This document shows, one piece after another, positions 1 to 9,524 of a stretch of DNA of 64,000 bases. The stretch is from JBKBIP01 sp046297495 (GTDB taxonomy: Bacteria > Planctomycetota > Planctomycetia > Gemmatales > Gemmataceae), in the NCBI GenBank assembly GCA_046297495.1, contig JBKBIP010000025.1:1-64000 (forward strand), read 5' to 3'. Every line of letters starts with the position of its first letter. The stretch's first letter is position 1. A model generated the notes under the pieces. It worked only from the letters and a program-made list of their open reading frames with translations. It did no database searches and was not told the origin of the DNA. Position numbers and translations under genes: made by a program.

Positions 1-282
1 GGTTCCTTGGGGACCAGCTTTTTCGGTCTCTGGTGATGGTTTTCCGGTCCCCAAGGGACCGGCTTGGGGAATGATTCGATTGGCCATCCTGAGGCCCCGA
101 ACCCCAAGGCTGGTAAGGCCCCGAACCCCAAGGCTGATAAGACCTCGAACCCCAAGCCGGTCCCTTGGGGACCGGCTTCCTTGGGGACCAGGTTCCTTGG
201 GGACCGGCTTTTTCGGTCTCTGGTGATGGTTTTCCGGTCCCCAAGGGACCGGCTTGGGGAATGATTCTATTGGCCATCCTGA
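1..282. repeat. 92-bp direct repeat pair flanking short tandem repeats
   Basis: Bases 1-92 recur at 191-282 with two differences that I can see (A/G at repeat position 17, G/T at position 68). Between the copies, a unit of about 24 bases containing CCGAACCCCAAGGCTG recurs about three times (roughly 93-155). The whole block is rich in the palindrome GGTCCC-N3-GGGACC. It ends 18 bases before the pheS start codon, and its left edge lies at or beyond the window start. A reading frame through it gives a Pro-Asn-Pro-Lys repeat, but nothing else suggests it is coding. Confidence 0.85.
154..178. repeat. Perfect 11-bp hairpin in the repeat block
   Basis: AAGCCGGTCCC and GGGACCGGCTT are exact reverse complements separated by TTG. 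Shorter forms of the same palindrome (CCGGTCCC-CAA-GGGACCGG) lie at about 43-61 and 233-251. No T-tract follows, so I do not call it a terminator. Confidence 0.8.
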
Positions 283-300
283 TTTCCACCCATTCCAACC

Positions 301-1323
301 ATGTCCACGCTACCATCCCTGGAAGAACGTGCTCTGAGCGAACTATCCGCCTGTGCCGATGAGGCCAGCCTGCGCGCTTGGCACACGAAATACTTCGGCA
401 AACAAGGGGAAGTGGTGCTGGCCATCAAGAATGTCGGCTCCGTGCCGCCGCCGGAGCGGCCGGCTTACGGCAAGGAAGCGAATCGCCTCAAGCAGACGCT
501 GACGGAAGCGTATGAAACCGCCCTGCAACGGGAGAAGGATCGGCAGCTGGCCCACAGCTTGGCAACCGAAGCCGTGGACGTGACCCTGCCGGGCCGCCCC
601 ACGCCGCGCGGCCGGCTGCACCTGGCCACGCAGGTCATGCGTGACATTCGCGCCATCTTCGCCGACATGGGCTTCCAAGTCTATCGCAGTCGGGAAGTCG
701 AAGACGATCAGACCAATTTCGAGTTGCTCAACATGCCGCCGCACCACCCGGCCCGCGACATGTGGGACACCTTCCACACTACCAAGCCGGGCGTGCTGCT
801 GCGCACCCATACCTCGCCGGGCCAGATTCACGTCATGCGCGAGAACTGCCCCAAGCCGATCCGTGTCATTTTGCCAGGGATGTGCTACCGCTATGAGGCG
901 ATCACCACGCGCAGCGAGATCATGTTCCAACAGGTGGAAGGTTTGGTCATTGGCGAGCAGGTGACAATGGCCAACCTCAAAGGAACCATCACCGCCTTCG
1001 CCCGCCGCTTGTTCGGCGAGGAACGACAAGTGCGCATTCGCTCCAGCTACTTCCCGTTCACGGAACCGAGCATCGAAGTGGATGTCGATTGCATCGTCTG
1101 CGGCGGCGAAGGTTGCGGTCTGTGCAAGAAGACCGGCTGGCTGGAGATCATGGGGGCCGGCATGGTGCATCCGGTTGTGCTGCGCAACGGCGGCTACGAC
1201 CCGGTCCACTTCAGCGGCTTCGCCTTCGGCATGGGACCGCAACGCATCGCCATGCTGAAATACGCCATCGACGACATCCGCTTGTTCTGGGGGAATGACG
1301 TGCGGTTTTTGCGGCAGTTTTGA
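301..1323 (+). CDS. pheS: Phenylalanine-tRNA ligase alpha subunit
   Basis: Cytoplasmic catalytic subunit of the (alpha-beta)2 synthetase that charges tRNA-Phe with phenylalanine using ATP. The protein has 340 residues, normal for the family. An N-terminal helical arm covers roughly 1-90. The class II catalytic core follows, with FQQVEG (about 209-214), a four-cysteine cluster CIVCGGEGCGLC (about 264-275) and motif 3 GFAFGMGPQR (about 306-315). The ATG at 301 is the natural start, although no Shine-Dalgarno sequence is visible and the repeat block ends just before it. pheT follows after 208 bases, the usual order for the pair. Confidence 0.97.
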   Translation: MSTLPSLEERALSELSACADEASLRAWHTKYFGKQGEVVLAIKNVGSVPPPERPAYGKEANRLKQTLTEAYETALQREKDRQLAHSLATEAVDVTLPGRPTPRGRLHLATQVMRDIRAIFADMGFQVYRSREVEDDQTNFELLNMPPHHPARDMWDTFHTTKPGVLLRTHTSPGQIHVMRENCPKPIRVILPGMCYRYEAITTRSEIMFQQVEGLVIGEQVTMANLKGTITAFARRLFGEERQVRIRSSYFPFTEPSIEVDVDCIVCGGEGCGLCKKTGWLEIMGAGMVHPVVLRNGGYDPVHFSGFAFGMGPQRIAMLKYAIDDIRLFWGNDVRFLRQF

Positions 1324-1347
1324 ACAGGCGCCGTATCGTTTGACGGA

Positions 1348-1443
1348 CGAGCCGCAGGCGAGTCGTGGGAAAGAAAGCTTTCATTCCATTCAAACATCTG
1401 TTTGAGGCAAAAGGGGGGGTGGGGTGGAATGGAACAATGAAAC
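1348..1443. repeat. Two dispersed repeat motifs between pheS and pheT
   Basis: CGAGCCGCAGGCGAG at 1348-1362 recurs as CGAGCCACAGGCGAG at 6100-6114 and inverted at 32774-32788. Bases 1380-1443 form an imperfect palindrome with TTTCATTCCATTC on the left and GAATGGAACAATGAAA on the right around a G-rich loop. A second copy of this palindrome lies at 15056-15123. Both are intergenic. Confidence 0.6.
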
Positions 1444-1531
1444 AAAGGCAATTCCACCTCTTCCACGCTAGTCGCTTTTCCACGAGATTGGGCATTAACT
1501 TCGTCCTCTTTATCGACATGGCAAAATCCTC

Positions 1532-4039
1532 ATGAAAGTACCTCTCAATTGGCTGCGTGACTATGTGGACATCTCCTTGCCGGTGGCCGAGTTGGCCGAG
1601 CGGCTGACGATGGCCGGACTGGAAGTAGCAGGCATTCAGCCGATTGGCTTGCCGGTGCCAGAGGGGGTGCGCGTCCGGGAAGCGGAGCGCGGCCCGGTTT
1701 GGGACCGTGACAAGATCGTCGTGGCCGAGGTGCTGGGCGTCGAGCAACACCCCAACGCCGACCGCCTCGTGCTGGCGACCGTCCACTACGGAGCCGATGA
1801 ACCGAAGACCGTCGTGACTGGGGCGCCGAACATCAAGGTTGGCGAGCAAGGGCAGAAGGTGATCCTGGCCCTGCGCGGCGCGGTGTTGTTCGATGGTCAC
1901 TCGGAAACCAAGGTGCTGCGCGAGCTGAAACCGAGCAAGATTCGCGGCGTTCCCAGCGATGCGATGGTCTGTTCCGAATACGAATTGGGGATTTCCGAGG
2001 AACATGAAGGAGTGATCATCTTGGAAGCGGACGCCCCGGTGGGGATGCCGTTGGCCGACTTCATGGGGGACATCGTGTTGGATATCGATGTCTTGCCCAA
2101 CATGGCCCGCTGTCTGTCGCTGATCGGCGTGGCCCGCGAAGTGGCCGCTTTGACCGGCCAACCGTTGCGCTTGCCGCCGCACGTCATGCAAGCGACCGGC
2201 AAGGAGATTGCCGGCCAGGTCGAAGTGGTCATTGAGGACGTGAAGTTGTCAGCCCGCTACGCCGCCGCCTTGATCGAAGGGGTGACCATCGGCCCGGCCC
2301 CCGGCTGGATGCAGCGCCGCCTGTCGTATGCCGGAATGCGGCCCATCAGCAACATCGTGGACATCACCAACTATGTGATGCTGGAATGGGGCCAACCGCT
2401 GCACGCCTTCGATTGGGACTTGCTGCGCGAACGTGCCCACGGGAAGACGCCGACCATCATCGTTCGCCCCGCCCGCCCCGGCGAACGGCTGACAACACTC
2501 GATGGTCAAAAGCGGGAACTCACGGCGGAGCATCTGGTCATCGCCGACACCGCTGGGCCAATCGCCTTGGCCGGCGTCATGGGAGGAGCCGACACCGAAG
2601 TAACTGACCAGACGAAGAGCATCTTGCTGGAGTCGGCGAACTTCGATTACGTCAGCATCCGCCGAACGATGCGTGCCTTCAATCTTCCCAGCGAGGCCAG
2701 CGTCCGCTTCAGCAAGGGGATACATCCCGCAACCGCCCGCCCCGCCGCCGAGCGTGCCGCCGAGCTGATGCGCCAACACGCCCGCGGGACGTTGTGTCAA
2801 GGGTTGGTTGATAGTTATCCAGCCCCCGTCCAGTTGCCCGACATCAGGTTGGACATGAAGGAAGTCCGCCGCCAGCTGGGGGTGGACCTGGCCCGCGACG
2901 AAGCCGCTCGCATCCTGCGTGCGCTGGAATTTCACATCGAGGAACATGGTGCCGAGTCGCTGTGCGTGACAGCGCCGCCGCACCGCCTGGACATTCAGGC
3001 CGGCAGCGCGGACCTGATCGAAGAGATCGTCCGTATCCACGGCTACGACCGGCTGCCGGCGACGCTGCTCGATGATCAACTGCCCGAACAGCACACCAAC
3101 CGTTCGCTGGTTCTCGAAGAGCGTGTGCGTGATATCCTCGTACAAGTCGGTTTGCAAGAGGTCATCACCTATTCCTTGACCATGCCGGAACGGGAAGCGC
3201 CGTTGGGATTGGCGGCGGGGGAATACGTCGAGCTGCTCAATCCAATCAGCAATGAACGCCGAGTGATGCGCCGCGATGTGCTGGCAAGCGTGTTGGACAT
3301 CGCCGCCGCGAACTTGCGCCACGCCAGCGCGGCGCGGTTGTTCGAGATCGGCTACGTGTATCTCCCCCAAGCCGGCGCGTCCCTTCCCGATGAGCGCAAC
3401 CGACTGGCCATCGTCATGACGGGCCGACGGGAGCCGGAGTTCTGGGGAAATGATGTAGCGGGGGCTGCCGTCGATTTCTTTGACCTGAAGGGGGTGATCG
3501 AATCTCTGACAGGAGATTTGCATCTGAGCGGCATCGACTACCAGCGTTCCTCGGTCCCCTATCTGCACCCCGGCAAGGCGGCGGATCTGCTACTCAATGG
3601 TCAAACCGTGGGGAGCTTCGGCCAATTGCACCCGAAGGTAGCCGAGGCTTACGAGATCACTGGCCGCGATGTGCTGGTCGCCGAGCTGGACCTGGACGCC
3701 ATGCTGGCCGCCGTGCCGGAGCGATTCGCCTATACGCCGTTGCCGCGTTTCCCCGCCGCCTTGCGCGACATCGCCGTCATCGTGGACGAGGCGCTGACCG
3801 CCGAGCGCGTGGCCGCCGAGATTCGCGCCTCCGGTGGCAACCTCCTGCGCGACATCCGCCTGTTCGACCTATATCGCGGCGAGAGCATCCCTACTGGCAC
3901 CAAGAGCCTGGCCTATGCCTTAACTTACCAAGCCGATGACCGCACTTTGACCGACAAGGAAGTGGATAAAGCCCACAAGAAAATCGCCGACCGCCTCAAG
4001 CACGTCTTGCAAGCCAAGATTCGTGGCGAGGCGGAGTGA
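1532..4039 (+). CDS. pheT: Phenylalanine-tRNA ligase beta subunit
   Basis: Partner of PheS; carries tRNA-binding and editing functions of the synthetase. The 835 residues begin MKVPLNWLRDYVD, the typical PheT N-terminus. Domains in order: EMAP/Trbp-like tRNA-binding domain (about 48-165), B3/B4 editing domain (about 220-400, with MRPISNIVDITNYVMLE), B5 DNA-binding-like domain (about 410-490), catalytic-like core, and C-terminal ferredoxin-fold anticodon-binding domain (about 740-835, starting near FAYTPLPRFPAALRDIA). Length is slightly above the bacterial norm. The gap to pheS holds dispersed repeats, so whether the pair is one transcript is uncertain. Confidence 0.97.
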   Translation: MKVPLNWLRDYVDISLPVAELAERLTMAGLEVAGIQPIGLPVPEGVRVREAERGPVWDRDKIVVAEVLGVEQHPNADRLVLATVHYGADEPKTVVTGAPNIKVGEQGQKVILALRGAVLFDGHSETKVLRELKPSKIRGVPSDAMVCSEYELGISEEHEGVIILEADAPVGMPLADFMGDIVLDIDVLPNMARCLSLIGVAREVAALTGQPLRLPPHVMQATGKEIAGQVEVVIEDVKLSARYAAALIEGVTIGPAPGWMQRRLSYAGMRPISNIVDITNYVMLEWGQPLHAFDWDLLRERAHGKTPTIIVRPARPGERLTTLDGQKRELTAEHLVIADTAGPIALAGVMGGADTEVTDQTKSILLESANFDYVSIRRTMRAFNLPSEASVRFSKGIHPATARPAAERAAELMRQHARGTLCQGLVDSYPAPVQLPDIRLDMKEVRRQLGVDLARDEAARILRALEFHIEEHGAESLCVTAPPHRLDIQAGSADLIEEIVRIHGYDRLPATLLDDQLPEQHTNRSLVLEERVRDILVQVGLQEVITYSLTMPEREAPLGLAAGEYVELLNPISNERRVMRRDVLASVLDIAAANLRHASAARLFEIGYVYLPQAGASLPDERNRLAIVMTGRREPEFWGNDVAGAAVDFFDLKGVIESLTGDLHLSGIDYQRSSVPYLHPGKAADLLLNGQTVGSFGQLHPKVAEAYEITGRDVLVAELDLDAMLAAVPERFAYTPLPRFPAALRDIAVIVDEALTAERVAAEIRASGGNLLRDIRLFDLYRGESIPTGTKSLAYALTYQADDRTLTDKEVDKAHKKIADRLKHVLQAKIRGEAE

Positions 4040-4113
4040 TTCCCAAGCCCTTTGGTCCCCGTCCTTATCGTGACACCGTATAGACTATCCCCTGATATTC
4101 CGGGGGTTCGCGC

Positions 4114-5001
4114 ATGAAATCTCCGCCGGCGCTTTCCCCGGATTCTCTTCCTTCCCGGAATCAGGGACGGGTGTGCATCGCGCTGGCGGCGCTCTTGTGG
4201 AGCACCAGCGGCGCCTTCACCAAGATGCTCACGACCGACACCGGCCTGGGACTTGACTTACCTCCGGTGCCGGCCTTGGCCATCGCCTTCTATCGGGTGC
4301 TGTTCGCTGGCTTGGTGCTGGTGCCGCTGATGCGGCGCCGGGATGTGTCGTTTCGGCCCCTGATGCTCGTCATGGCGGCCAGCTTCGCCGTCATGAACGT
4401 GCTCTTCGTGACCGCGATGGCCTGGGGACCGGCGGCCAATGCCATTCTGCTGCAATACACCGCCCCCATGTGGATGTACCTGGCCAGCATCTGGCTGCTT
4501 GGCGAGGCCCCCGACCGGCGCGGCTCCATCGCTTTGGCAGTCGGGCTGCTCGGCATCGCCGTCATCGTGGCTGGCGGCTGGGGAAGCGAACAAGTGCCGG
4601 TCATCGTCATCGCCCTGGGAAGTGGCGTGGCCTATGCCGGCGTGATGATCTGCCTGCGCGTGCTGCGCGACGCCTCCTCGCGCTGGCTAACGATTATCAA
4701 TCACTTGTGCGGCGCCCTGGTGCTGTTGCCATTGCTGTTCTGGCAAACATCGCCGACGGGACCGCAATTGCTCGTCCTGTTCGTCTTCGGCGCCGTGCAA
4801 ATGGGGCTGCCGTATTGGCTGGCGGCGCGCGGCTTGCGCTCCGTCAGCCCGCAGGAAGCTGGCACCATCACCTTGCTGGAACCGATTTTGAATCCGCTGT
4901 GGGCTTACCTGGTCGCCGGTGATTTGCCGCCATCACTCACTTTTGTCGGCGGCGCGTTCATCCTGGGCGCCCTGGCTTGGCGTTACTGGCCGCGCCGCTA
5001 G
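4114..5001 (+). CDS. EamA/DMT-family transporter
   Basis: A 295-residue polytopic inner-membrane protein of the drug/metabolite transporter superfamily, probably with ten membrane segments in two EamA halves (about 20-150 and 165-290). Features seen are the N-terminal helix with ALLWSTSGAFTK, the mid-protein WGPAANAILLQYTAPMW stretch, and the second-half conserved LLEPILNPLWAYL. Such proteins export metabolites or amino acids; the substrate cannot be read from the sequence. A purine-rich GGGGGTT precedes the ATG. It lies between pheT and an ABC ATPase without obvious functional link. Confidence 0.9.
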   Translation: MKSPPALSPDSLPSRNQGRVCIALAALLWSTSGAFTKMLTTDTGLGLDLPPVPALAIAFYRVLFAGLVLVPLMRRRDVSFRPLMLVMAASFAVMNVLFVTAMAWGPAANAILLQYTAPMWMYLASIWLLGEAPDRRGSIALAVGLLGIAVIVAGGWGSEQVPVIVIALGSGVAYAGVMICLRVLRDASSRWLTIINHLCGALVLLPLLFWQTSPTGPQLLVLFVFGAVQMGLPYWLAARGLRSVSPQEAGTITLLEPILNPLWAYLVAGDLPPSLTFVGGAFILGALAWRYWPRR

Positions 5002-5029
5002 GAACAAGGGGAAACGACGCCTTGTTTCC
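5001..5029 (+). terminator. Possible weak terminator hairpin after the EamA gene
   Basis: GGAACAAGG and CCTTGTTTCC form an imperfect stem directly at the stop codon, followed by CTC rather than a T-run. It is a stem-loop at the right place but weak as an intrinsic terminator. Confidence 0.3.
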
Positions 5030-5143
5030 TCTGGATGTGGCACGCGGGACTTTCTGGTTATCATGGGGTATGATCATTATGGGGAACGAGAGACAGCGGA
5101 TACGTCCTCGTGATGACCTTATCTGGACCTTGAGACTACCGCC

Positions 5144-6079
5144 ATGATCGAAACGCGTGACCTGACTAAAATGTACGGCGATTTGTACGCTCTCAATCGC
5201 TTGACCTTCAAGCTAGATCGAGGCGATGTCTATGGTTTCATCGGCCCCAATGGTGCCGGCAAGACGACCACCATGCGCATCTTGGCCACCCTGCTCAATC
5301 CCACATGGGGCGAGGCCAGCGTGTGCGGCTACTCGATTTACAACGGAGCCAAGGAGATTCGCCGGCTCATCGGCTACATGCCGGACTTTTTCGGCGTGTA
5401 CGATGACATGAAGGTGATTGAGTATCTGGAATTCTTCGCGGCGGCTTATCGCATCCAAGGGGCGGAGCGGCGCAAGAAATGCGATCAAGTGCTCGAATTG
5501 GTGGACCTGGGCTATAAGCGCGACGCCCTGGTCACGAGCTTGTCGCGCGGCATGACGCAGCGCCTCGGCTTGGCCCGCGTGTTGCTGCATGAGCCGCAAG
5601 TGCTGCTGCTCGACGAGCCAGCCAGCGGTTTGGACCCGCGGGCACGCATCGAGATTCGTGGTTTGCTCAAGGAGCTTCGCAACATGGGCAAGACCATTCT
5701 CGTGTCGAGCCACATTCTCCCCGAGTTGGCCGACATCTGCAACAAGATCGGCATCATTGAGCGCGGCCGGTTGCTCTTTGACGGCGACGTGCAATCCGCC
5801 ATCCGCCAAGTGCGGCAACACATGGTCCTGGATGTCGCCGTCACCGATGGCCAAGGCATCATGGCCAAGGAGTTACTACAAGGACATCCCGACGTCCAAA
5901 GCGTGGAGCATCACCTCGATGACGACACGCTGACCGTCACCCTCAACGACGGTCTGCACGACGGCAGCTTCATCGCCGATGTCCTTGTCAAGAACGGCTT
6001 CAAGCTGAAAATGCTCAAGGAAGAGGAAATCAATTTGGAAGATGTGTTCATGGGGATTACCAAGGGGATCACGAATTAA
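5144..6079 (+). CDS. ABC transporter ATP-binding protein
   Basis: A 311-residue cytoplasmic ATPase of the type that pairs with ABC-2 permeases. Walker A GPNGAGKTTT lies at about 34-43, the signature region is LSRGMTQRLGLAR (about 133-145), Walker B is VLLLDEPASGLDP, and the H-loop is in SSHILPEL. A C-terminal tail of about 90 residues resembles the regulatory extension of such ATPases. The signature has SRG where canonical proteins have SGG; this variant is common in the group. No permease gene is adjacent: galE follows after 76 bases, so the partner must be encoded elsewhere. No clear ribosome binding site is visible at the ATG. Confidence 0.93.
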   Translation: MIETRDLTKMYGDLYALNRLTFKLDRGDVYGFIGPNGAGKTTTMRILATLLNPTWGEASVCGYSIYNGAKEIRRLIGYMPDFFGVYDDMKVIEYLEFFAAAYRIQGAERRKKCDQVLELVDLGYKRDALVTSLSRGMTQRLGLARVLLHEPQVLLLDEPASGLDPRARIEIRGLLKELRNMGKTILVSSHILPELADICNKIGIIERGRLLFDGDVQSAIRQVRQHMVLDVAVTDGQGIMAKELLQGHPDVQSVEHHLDDDTLTVTLNDGLHDGSFIADVLVKNGFKLKMLKEEEINLEDVFMGITKGITN

Positions 6080-6081
6080 AC

Positions 6082-6137
6082 AGTGGGCAGTTTAGCGTGC
6101 GAGCCACAGGCGAGCATTCCATTACCGACTGCCCACT
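6082..6137. repeat. Inverted repeat in the ABC ATPase-galE gap
   Basis: AGTGGGCAGT (6082-6091) and ACTGCCCACT (6128-6137) are exact reverse complements. The loop carries CGAGCCACAGGCGAG, a motif also seen at 1348 and inverted at 32774. The element fills most of the gap. No T-tract follows, so it looks more like a dispersed repeat than a terminator. Confidence 0.6.
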
Positions 6138-6155
6138 ACCTACTTATTCACTATC

Positions 6156-7139
<984 letters not shown>

Positions 7140-7151
7140 CACTTTGCCATC

Positions 7152-8162
7152 ATGCTGGAACTCACCCCGGACAACGCCGAAAGCTATTTGCGTTCCCGAC
7201 ATTGGATCGACAAGGAACCAGCCCAAATTGAACTGCTGGCCGGCGGCGTGTCCAACATCGTCTTGCGCATCGTGACCCCGCGGCGCCGTATGGTCTTGAA
7301 ACAGTCCCGGCCCCAGCTGCGGACGCGCGACGCCTGGTTCAGCGACTTGAACCGGGTGTACCGCGAGCAGGAAGTGATGGAGTTTTTGCACCCGCTGTTG
7401 CCGCCAACCACCGTCCCCGCCGTTCTGTTTTGCGACCGTGACGATTATGTCTTTGTGATGGAACATGCCCCAGCCGATGCCCGCGTCTGGAAAGCCGACC
7501 TGTTGGCCGGCACGGCGGAGCAGGCCAGCGCCGCACATGCCGGCTGTGTCTTGGGCCGAATGCACCAGGCCAGCGCCGCGGCCCCGGAACGAATGCGGGC
7601 GTTTCAGGACCGCACCGTCTATGGGCAATTGCGCGTCGAGCCATTCTATCGCCGGATTCAGGAACGCTTGCCCGATGTGGCCGACAAGGTGCAGCCTATC
7701 ATTGAGCGCATGACGTCGGTGTCCGTTGCCTTGTGTCATGGCGATTACACACCGAAGAATATCCTGATCCATGCCCAAGGCTTCACGCTGGTCGATTACG
7801 AGACGGCCCATTATGGCGATCCCACGATGGACTTGGGGTTATTCCTCTGTCATCTGCTGCTCAAAGCCGCGCGTCTGCCGGAATATCGGCATAGCTATTT
7901 CGATTTGGTGCGCTCGTTCTGGTCCGCTTACGTTCGGGAGGTTCAATTTCAGCCGCTCACGGAGTTGGCGGCGTACGGCATTGAGCATCTCGGCGTTTGC
8001 CTGCTGGCCCGCATCGACGGCACCAGCCCGGTCGAGTATCTGCCGGAGGAACCCAAACGCGCCGCCGTCCGCCGGTTGGGGAAGAGCATCCTGCGCGAAC
8101 GGCCGCGCCAGTGGGACGATGTTTTGATCATGGCGGAAGGTGAGTTTCAAGGTTTAATTTGA
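7152..8162 (+). CDS. APH-fold phosphotransferase
   Basis: A 336-residue small-molecule kinase of the aminoglycoside phosphotransferase fold. The N-terminal lobe contains GGVSNIVLRI and a nucleotide-binding Lys in RMVLKQSRP. The catalytic loop is CHGDYTPKNILI (about 196-207), and the metal-binding segment is LVDYETAHYGDPTMDLG, with Asp-Tyr-Glu in place of the more usual Asp-Pro-Glu or Asp-Trp-Glu. Substrates in this family range from sugars and choline to methylthioribose; the neighbours (galE before, enolase after) fit a sugar substrate but do not prove it. The enolase ATG lies 14 bases beyond its stop. Confidence 0.85.
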   Translation: MLELTPDNAESYLRSRHWIDKEPAQIELLAGGVSNIVLRIVTPRRRMVLKQSRPQLRTRDAWFSDLNRVYREQEVMEFLHPLLPPTTVPAVLFCDRDDYVFVMEHAPADARVWKADLLAGTAEQASAAHAGCVLGRMHQASAAAPERMRAFQDRTVYGQLRVEPFYRRIQERLPDVADKVQPIIERMTSVSVALCHGDYTPKNILIHAQGFTLVDYETAHYGDPTMDLGLFLCHLLLKAARLPEYRHSYFDLVRSFWSAYVREVQFQPLTELAAYGIEHLGVCLLARIDGTSPVEYLPEEPKRAAVRRLGKSILRERPRQWDDVLIMAEGEFQGLI

Positions 8163-8176
8163 TTCGAGGTACCTCC

Positions 8177-9463
8177 ATGCCCCCCCCCGCGCTCATTCAA
8201 TTCCTCCATGCTCGACAAGTGCTGGACAGTCGGGGCAAGCCGACGGTGGAAGTGGAAGTTCGATGTCAAGGGGGCGCCTGGGGGCGGGCCATCGTGCCGT
8301 CGGGGGCCAGCACCGGCAAGCATGAGGCGGTGGAATTGCGCGACGGCAACCCCGCCGATTATCAGGGGCAGAGCGTGCGGCGGGCAGTCCATCATGTCCA
8401 CAAGGTCATCGCCCCGAAGCTCATCGGCATGTCCGCAACGGAGCAAACGGCTATTGATCGGCTGTTGGGCGAGTTGGATGGCACGCCGAACAAGGCCAGG
8501 CTGGGGGCGAACGCCCTTCTCGGCGTGTCACTGGCTTGCGCCCAGGCGGCGGCGGCGGCGCGCGGGGTGCCGCTGTGGCGCTATCTGGACCAGGGGGACG
8601 CTCGGATGCCGCTGCCGATGGTCAATCTCATCAGCGGCGGACTGCACGCGGGGGGAAACCTGGAGTTTCAGGACTTTCTCTTGCTTCCCATCGGGGCGGA
8701 ATCGTATTCCGAAGCCCTGGCCCTGACCGTCCATGTCTATCGGTCACTCAGCGCCACGCTGCAACGTCATGGGCTGGAGGGGGTATTGGTTGGCGATGAA
8801 GGGGGCTTCGGTCCCAAGTTGGCCAGCAACGAGCAAGCCGTTGAGCTGATTTTGGCAGCTATCGAAGCCGCCGGCTACAAGCCGGGACAGCACGCCGCCA
8901 TCGCCCTGGACGTGGCCAGCACCCATTTTTATCATGACGACCAATACCGCTTGCGGGCCACCGGGGACAAAGAATTGTCTGCGGATGACATGGTGCAGAT
9001 GTTGCGGCGCTGGACCGAACAGTACCCCATACTAAGCATCGAGGACGGTTTGGCCGAGGATGATTGGGACGGTTGGAAGAAACTCACGGCGGCGCTGGGG
9101 AAGAAGGTGCAGCTCATTGGCGATGACTTGTTCGTGACCAACCCAGAACGACTGCGGCGCGGCGTCGCCGAAGGCATCGGCAACAGCGTACTGGTGAAAG
9201 TGAACCAGATTGGCACTCTGACGGAAGCGCTGGAAGTTGTACGGTTAGCGCGAGAGGCCGGCTATCGCCCGGTCATCTCGGCCCGCAGCGGCGAGACGGA
9301 GGATACCACCATCGCTGACTTGGCCGTGGCCACTGGCGCCGGCCAAATCAAGATCGGCTCAGTGGCGCGCGGCGAACGTCTGGCCAAGTACAACCAATTG
9401 TTGCGCATTGAGGAAGAGATGGGGGACCGAGCGCCGTTCGCTCGGTGGGAAGCGTTGGCTTGA
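8177..9463 (+). CDS. eno: Enolase, His-to-Ala active-site variant
   Basis: Converts 2-phosphoglycerate to phosphoenolpyruvate in glycolysis; cytoplasmic, Mg-dependent. I chose the ATG at 8177 (428 residues) because GAGGT lies 7 bases upstream; a TTG at 8159 overlapping the previous stop is the alternative. Seen: substrate loop SGASTGKHE, GGLHAG, GDEGGFGP, SIEDGLAEDDW, GDDLFVTN, catalytic Lys in VLVKVNQIGT, and GQIKIGS. The segment that normally reads SHRSGETED is SARSGETED here, so the active-site His is replaced by Ala. Related variants exist in other bacteria as a separate enolase clade. Whether a second, canonical enolase exists in the genome cannot be seen here. Confidence 0.93.
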   Translation: MPPPALIQFLHARQVLDSRGKPTVEVEVRCQGGAWGRAIVPSGASTGKHEAVELRDGNPADYQGQSVRRAVHHVHKVIAPKLIGMSATEQTAIDRLLGELDGTPNKARLGANALLGVSLACAQAAAAARGVPLWRYLDQGDARMPLPMVNLISGGLHAGGNLEFQDFLLLPIGAESYSEALALTVHVYRSLSATLQRHGLEGVLVGDEGGFGPKLASNEQAVELILAAIEAAGYKPGQHAAIALDVASTHFYHDDQYRLRATGDKELSADDMVQMLRRWTEQYPILSIEDGLAEDDWDGWKKLTAALGKKVQLIGDDLFVTNPERLRRGVAEGIGNSVLVKVNQIGTLTEALEVVRLAREAGYRPVISARSGETEDTTIADLAVATGAGQIKIGSVARGERLAKYNQLLRIEEEMGDRAPFARWEALA

Positions 9464-9478
9464 TCAAGCTGCTCAGAC

Positions 9479-9514
9479 GGGTAGGGAGAAGCGATGGGGT
9501 TCGCCTCTCTACCC
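9479..9514. terminator. Hairpin between convergent eno and heme-protein genes
   Basis: GGGTAGGGAGAAGCGA and TCGCCTCTCTACCC form a strong, slightly imperfect stem around a loop of about six bases, in the 61-base gap between two convergent genes. No long T-run follows on either strand. A bidirectional terminator or transcript-end structure is the simplest reading. Confidence 0.5.
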
Positions 9515-9524
9515 CTATAGAAAG

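Noticed and set aside
5038..5055. TGGCACG-like sequence, possible sigma-54 promoter
   Set aside because: The expected TTGC downstream element at the right spacing is absent (the sequence there is ACTTT).
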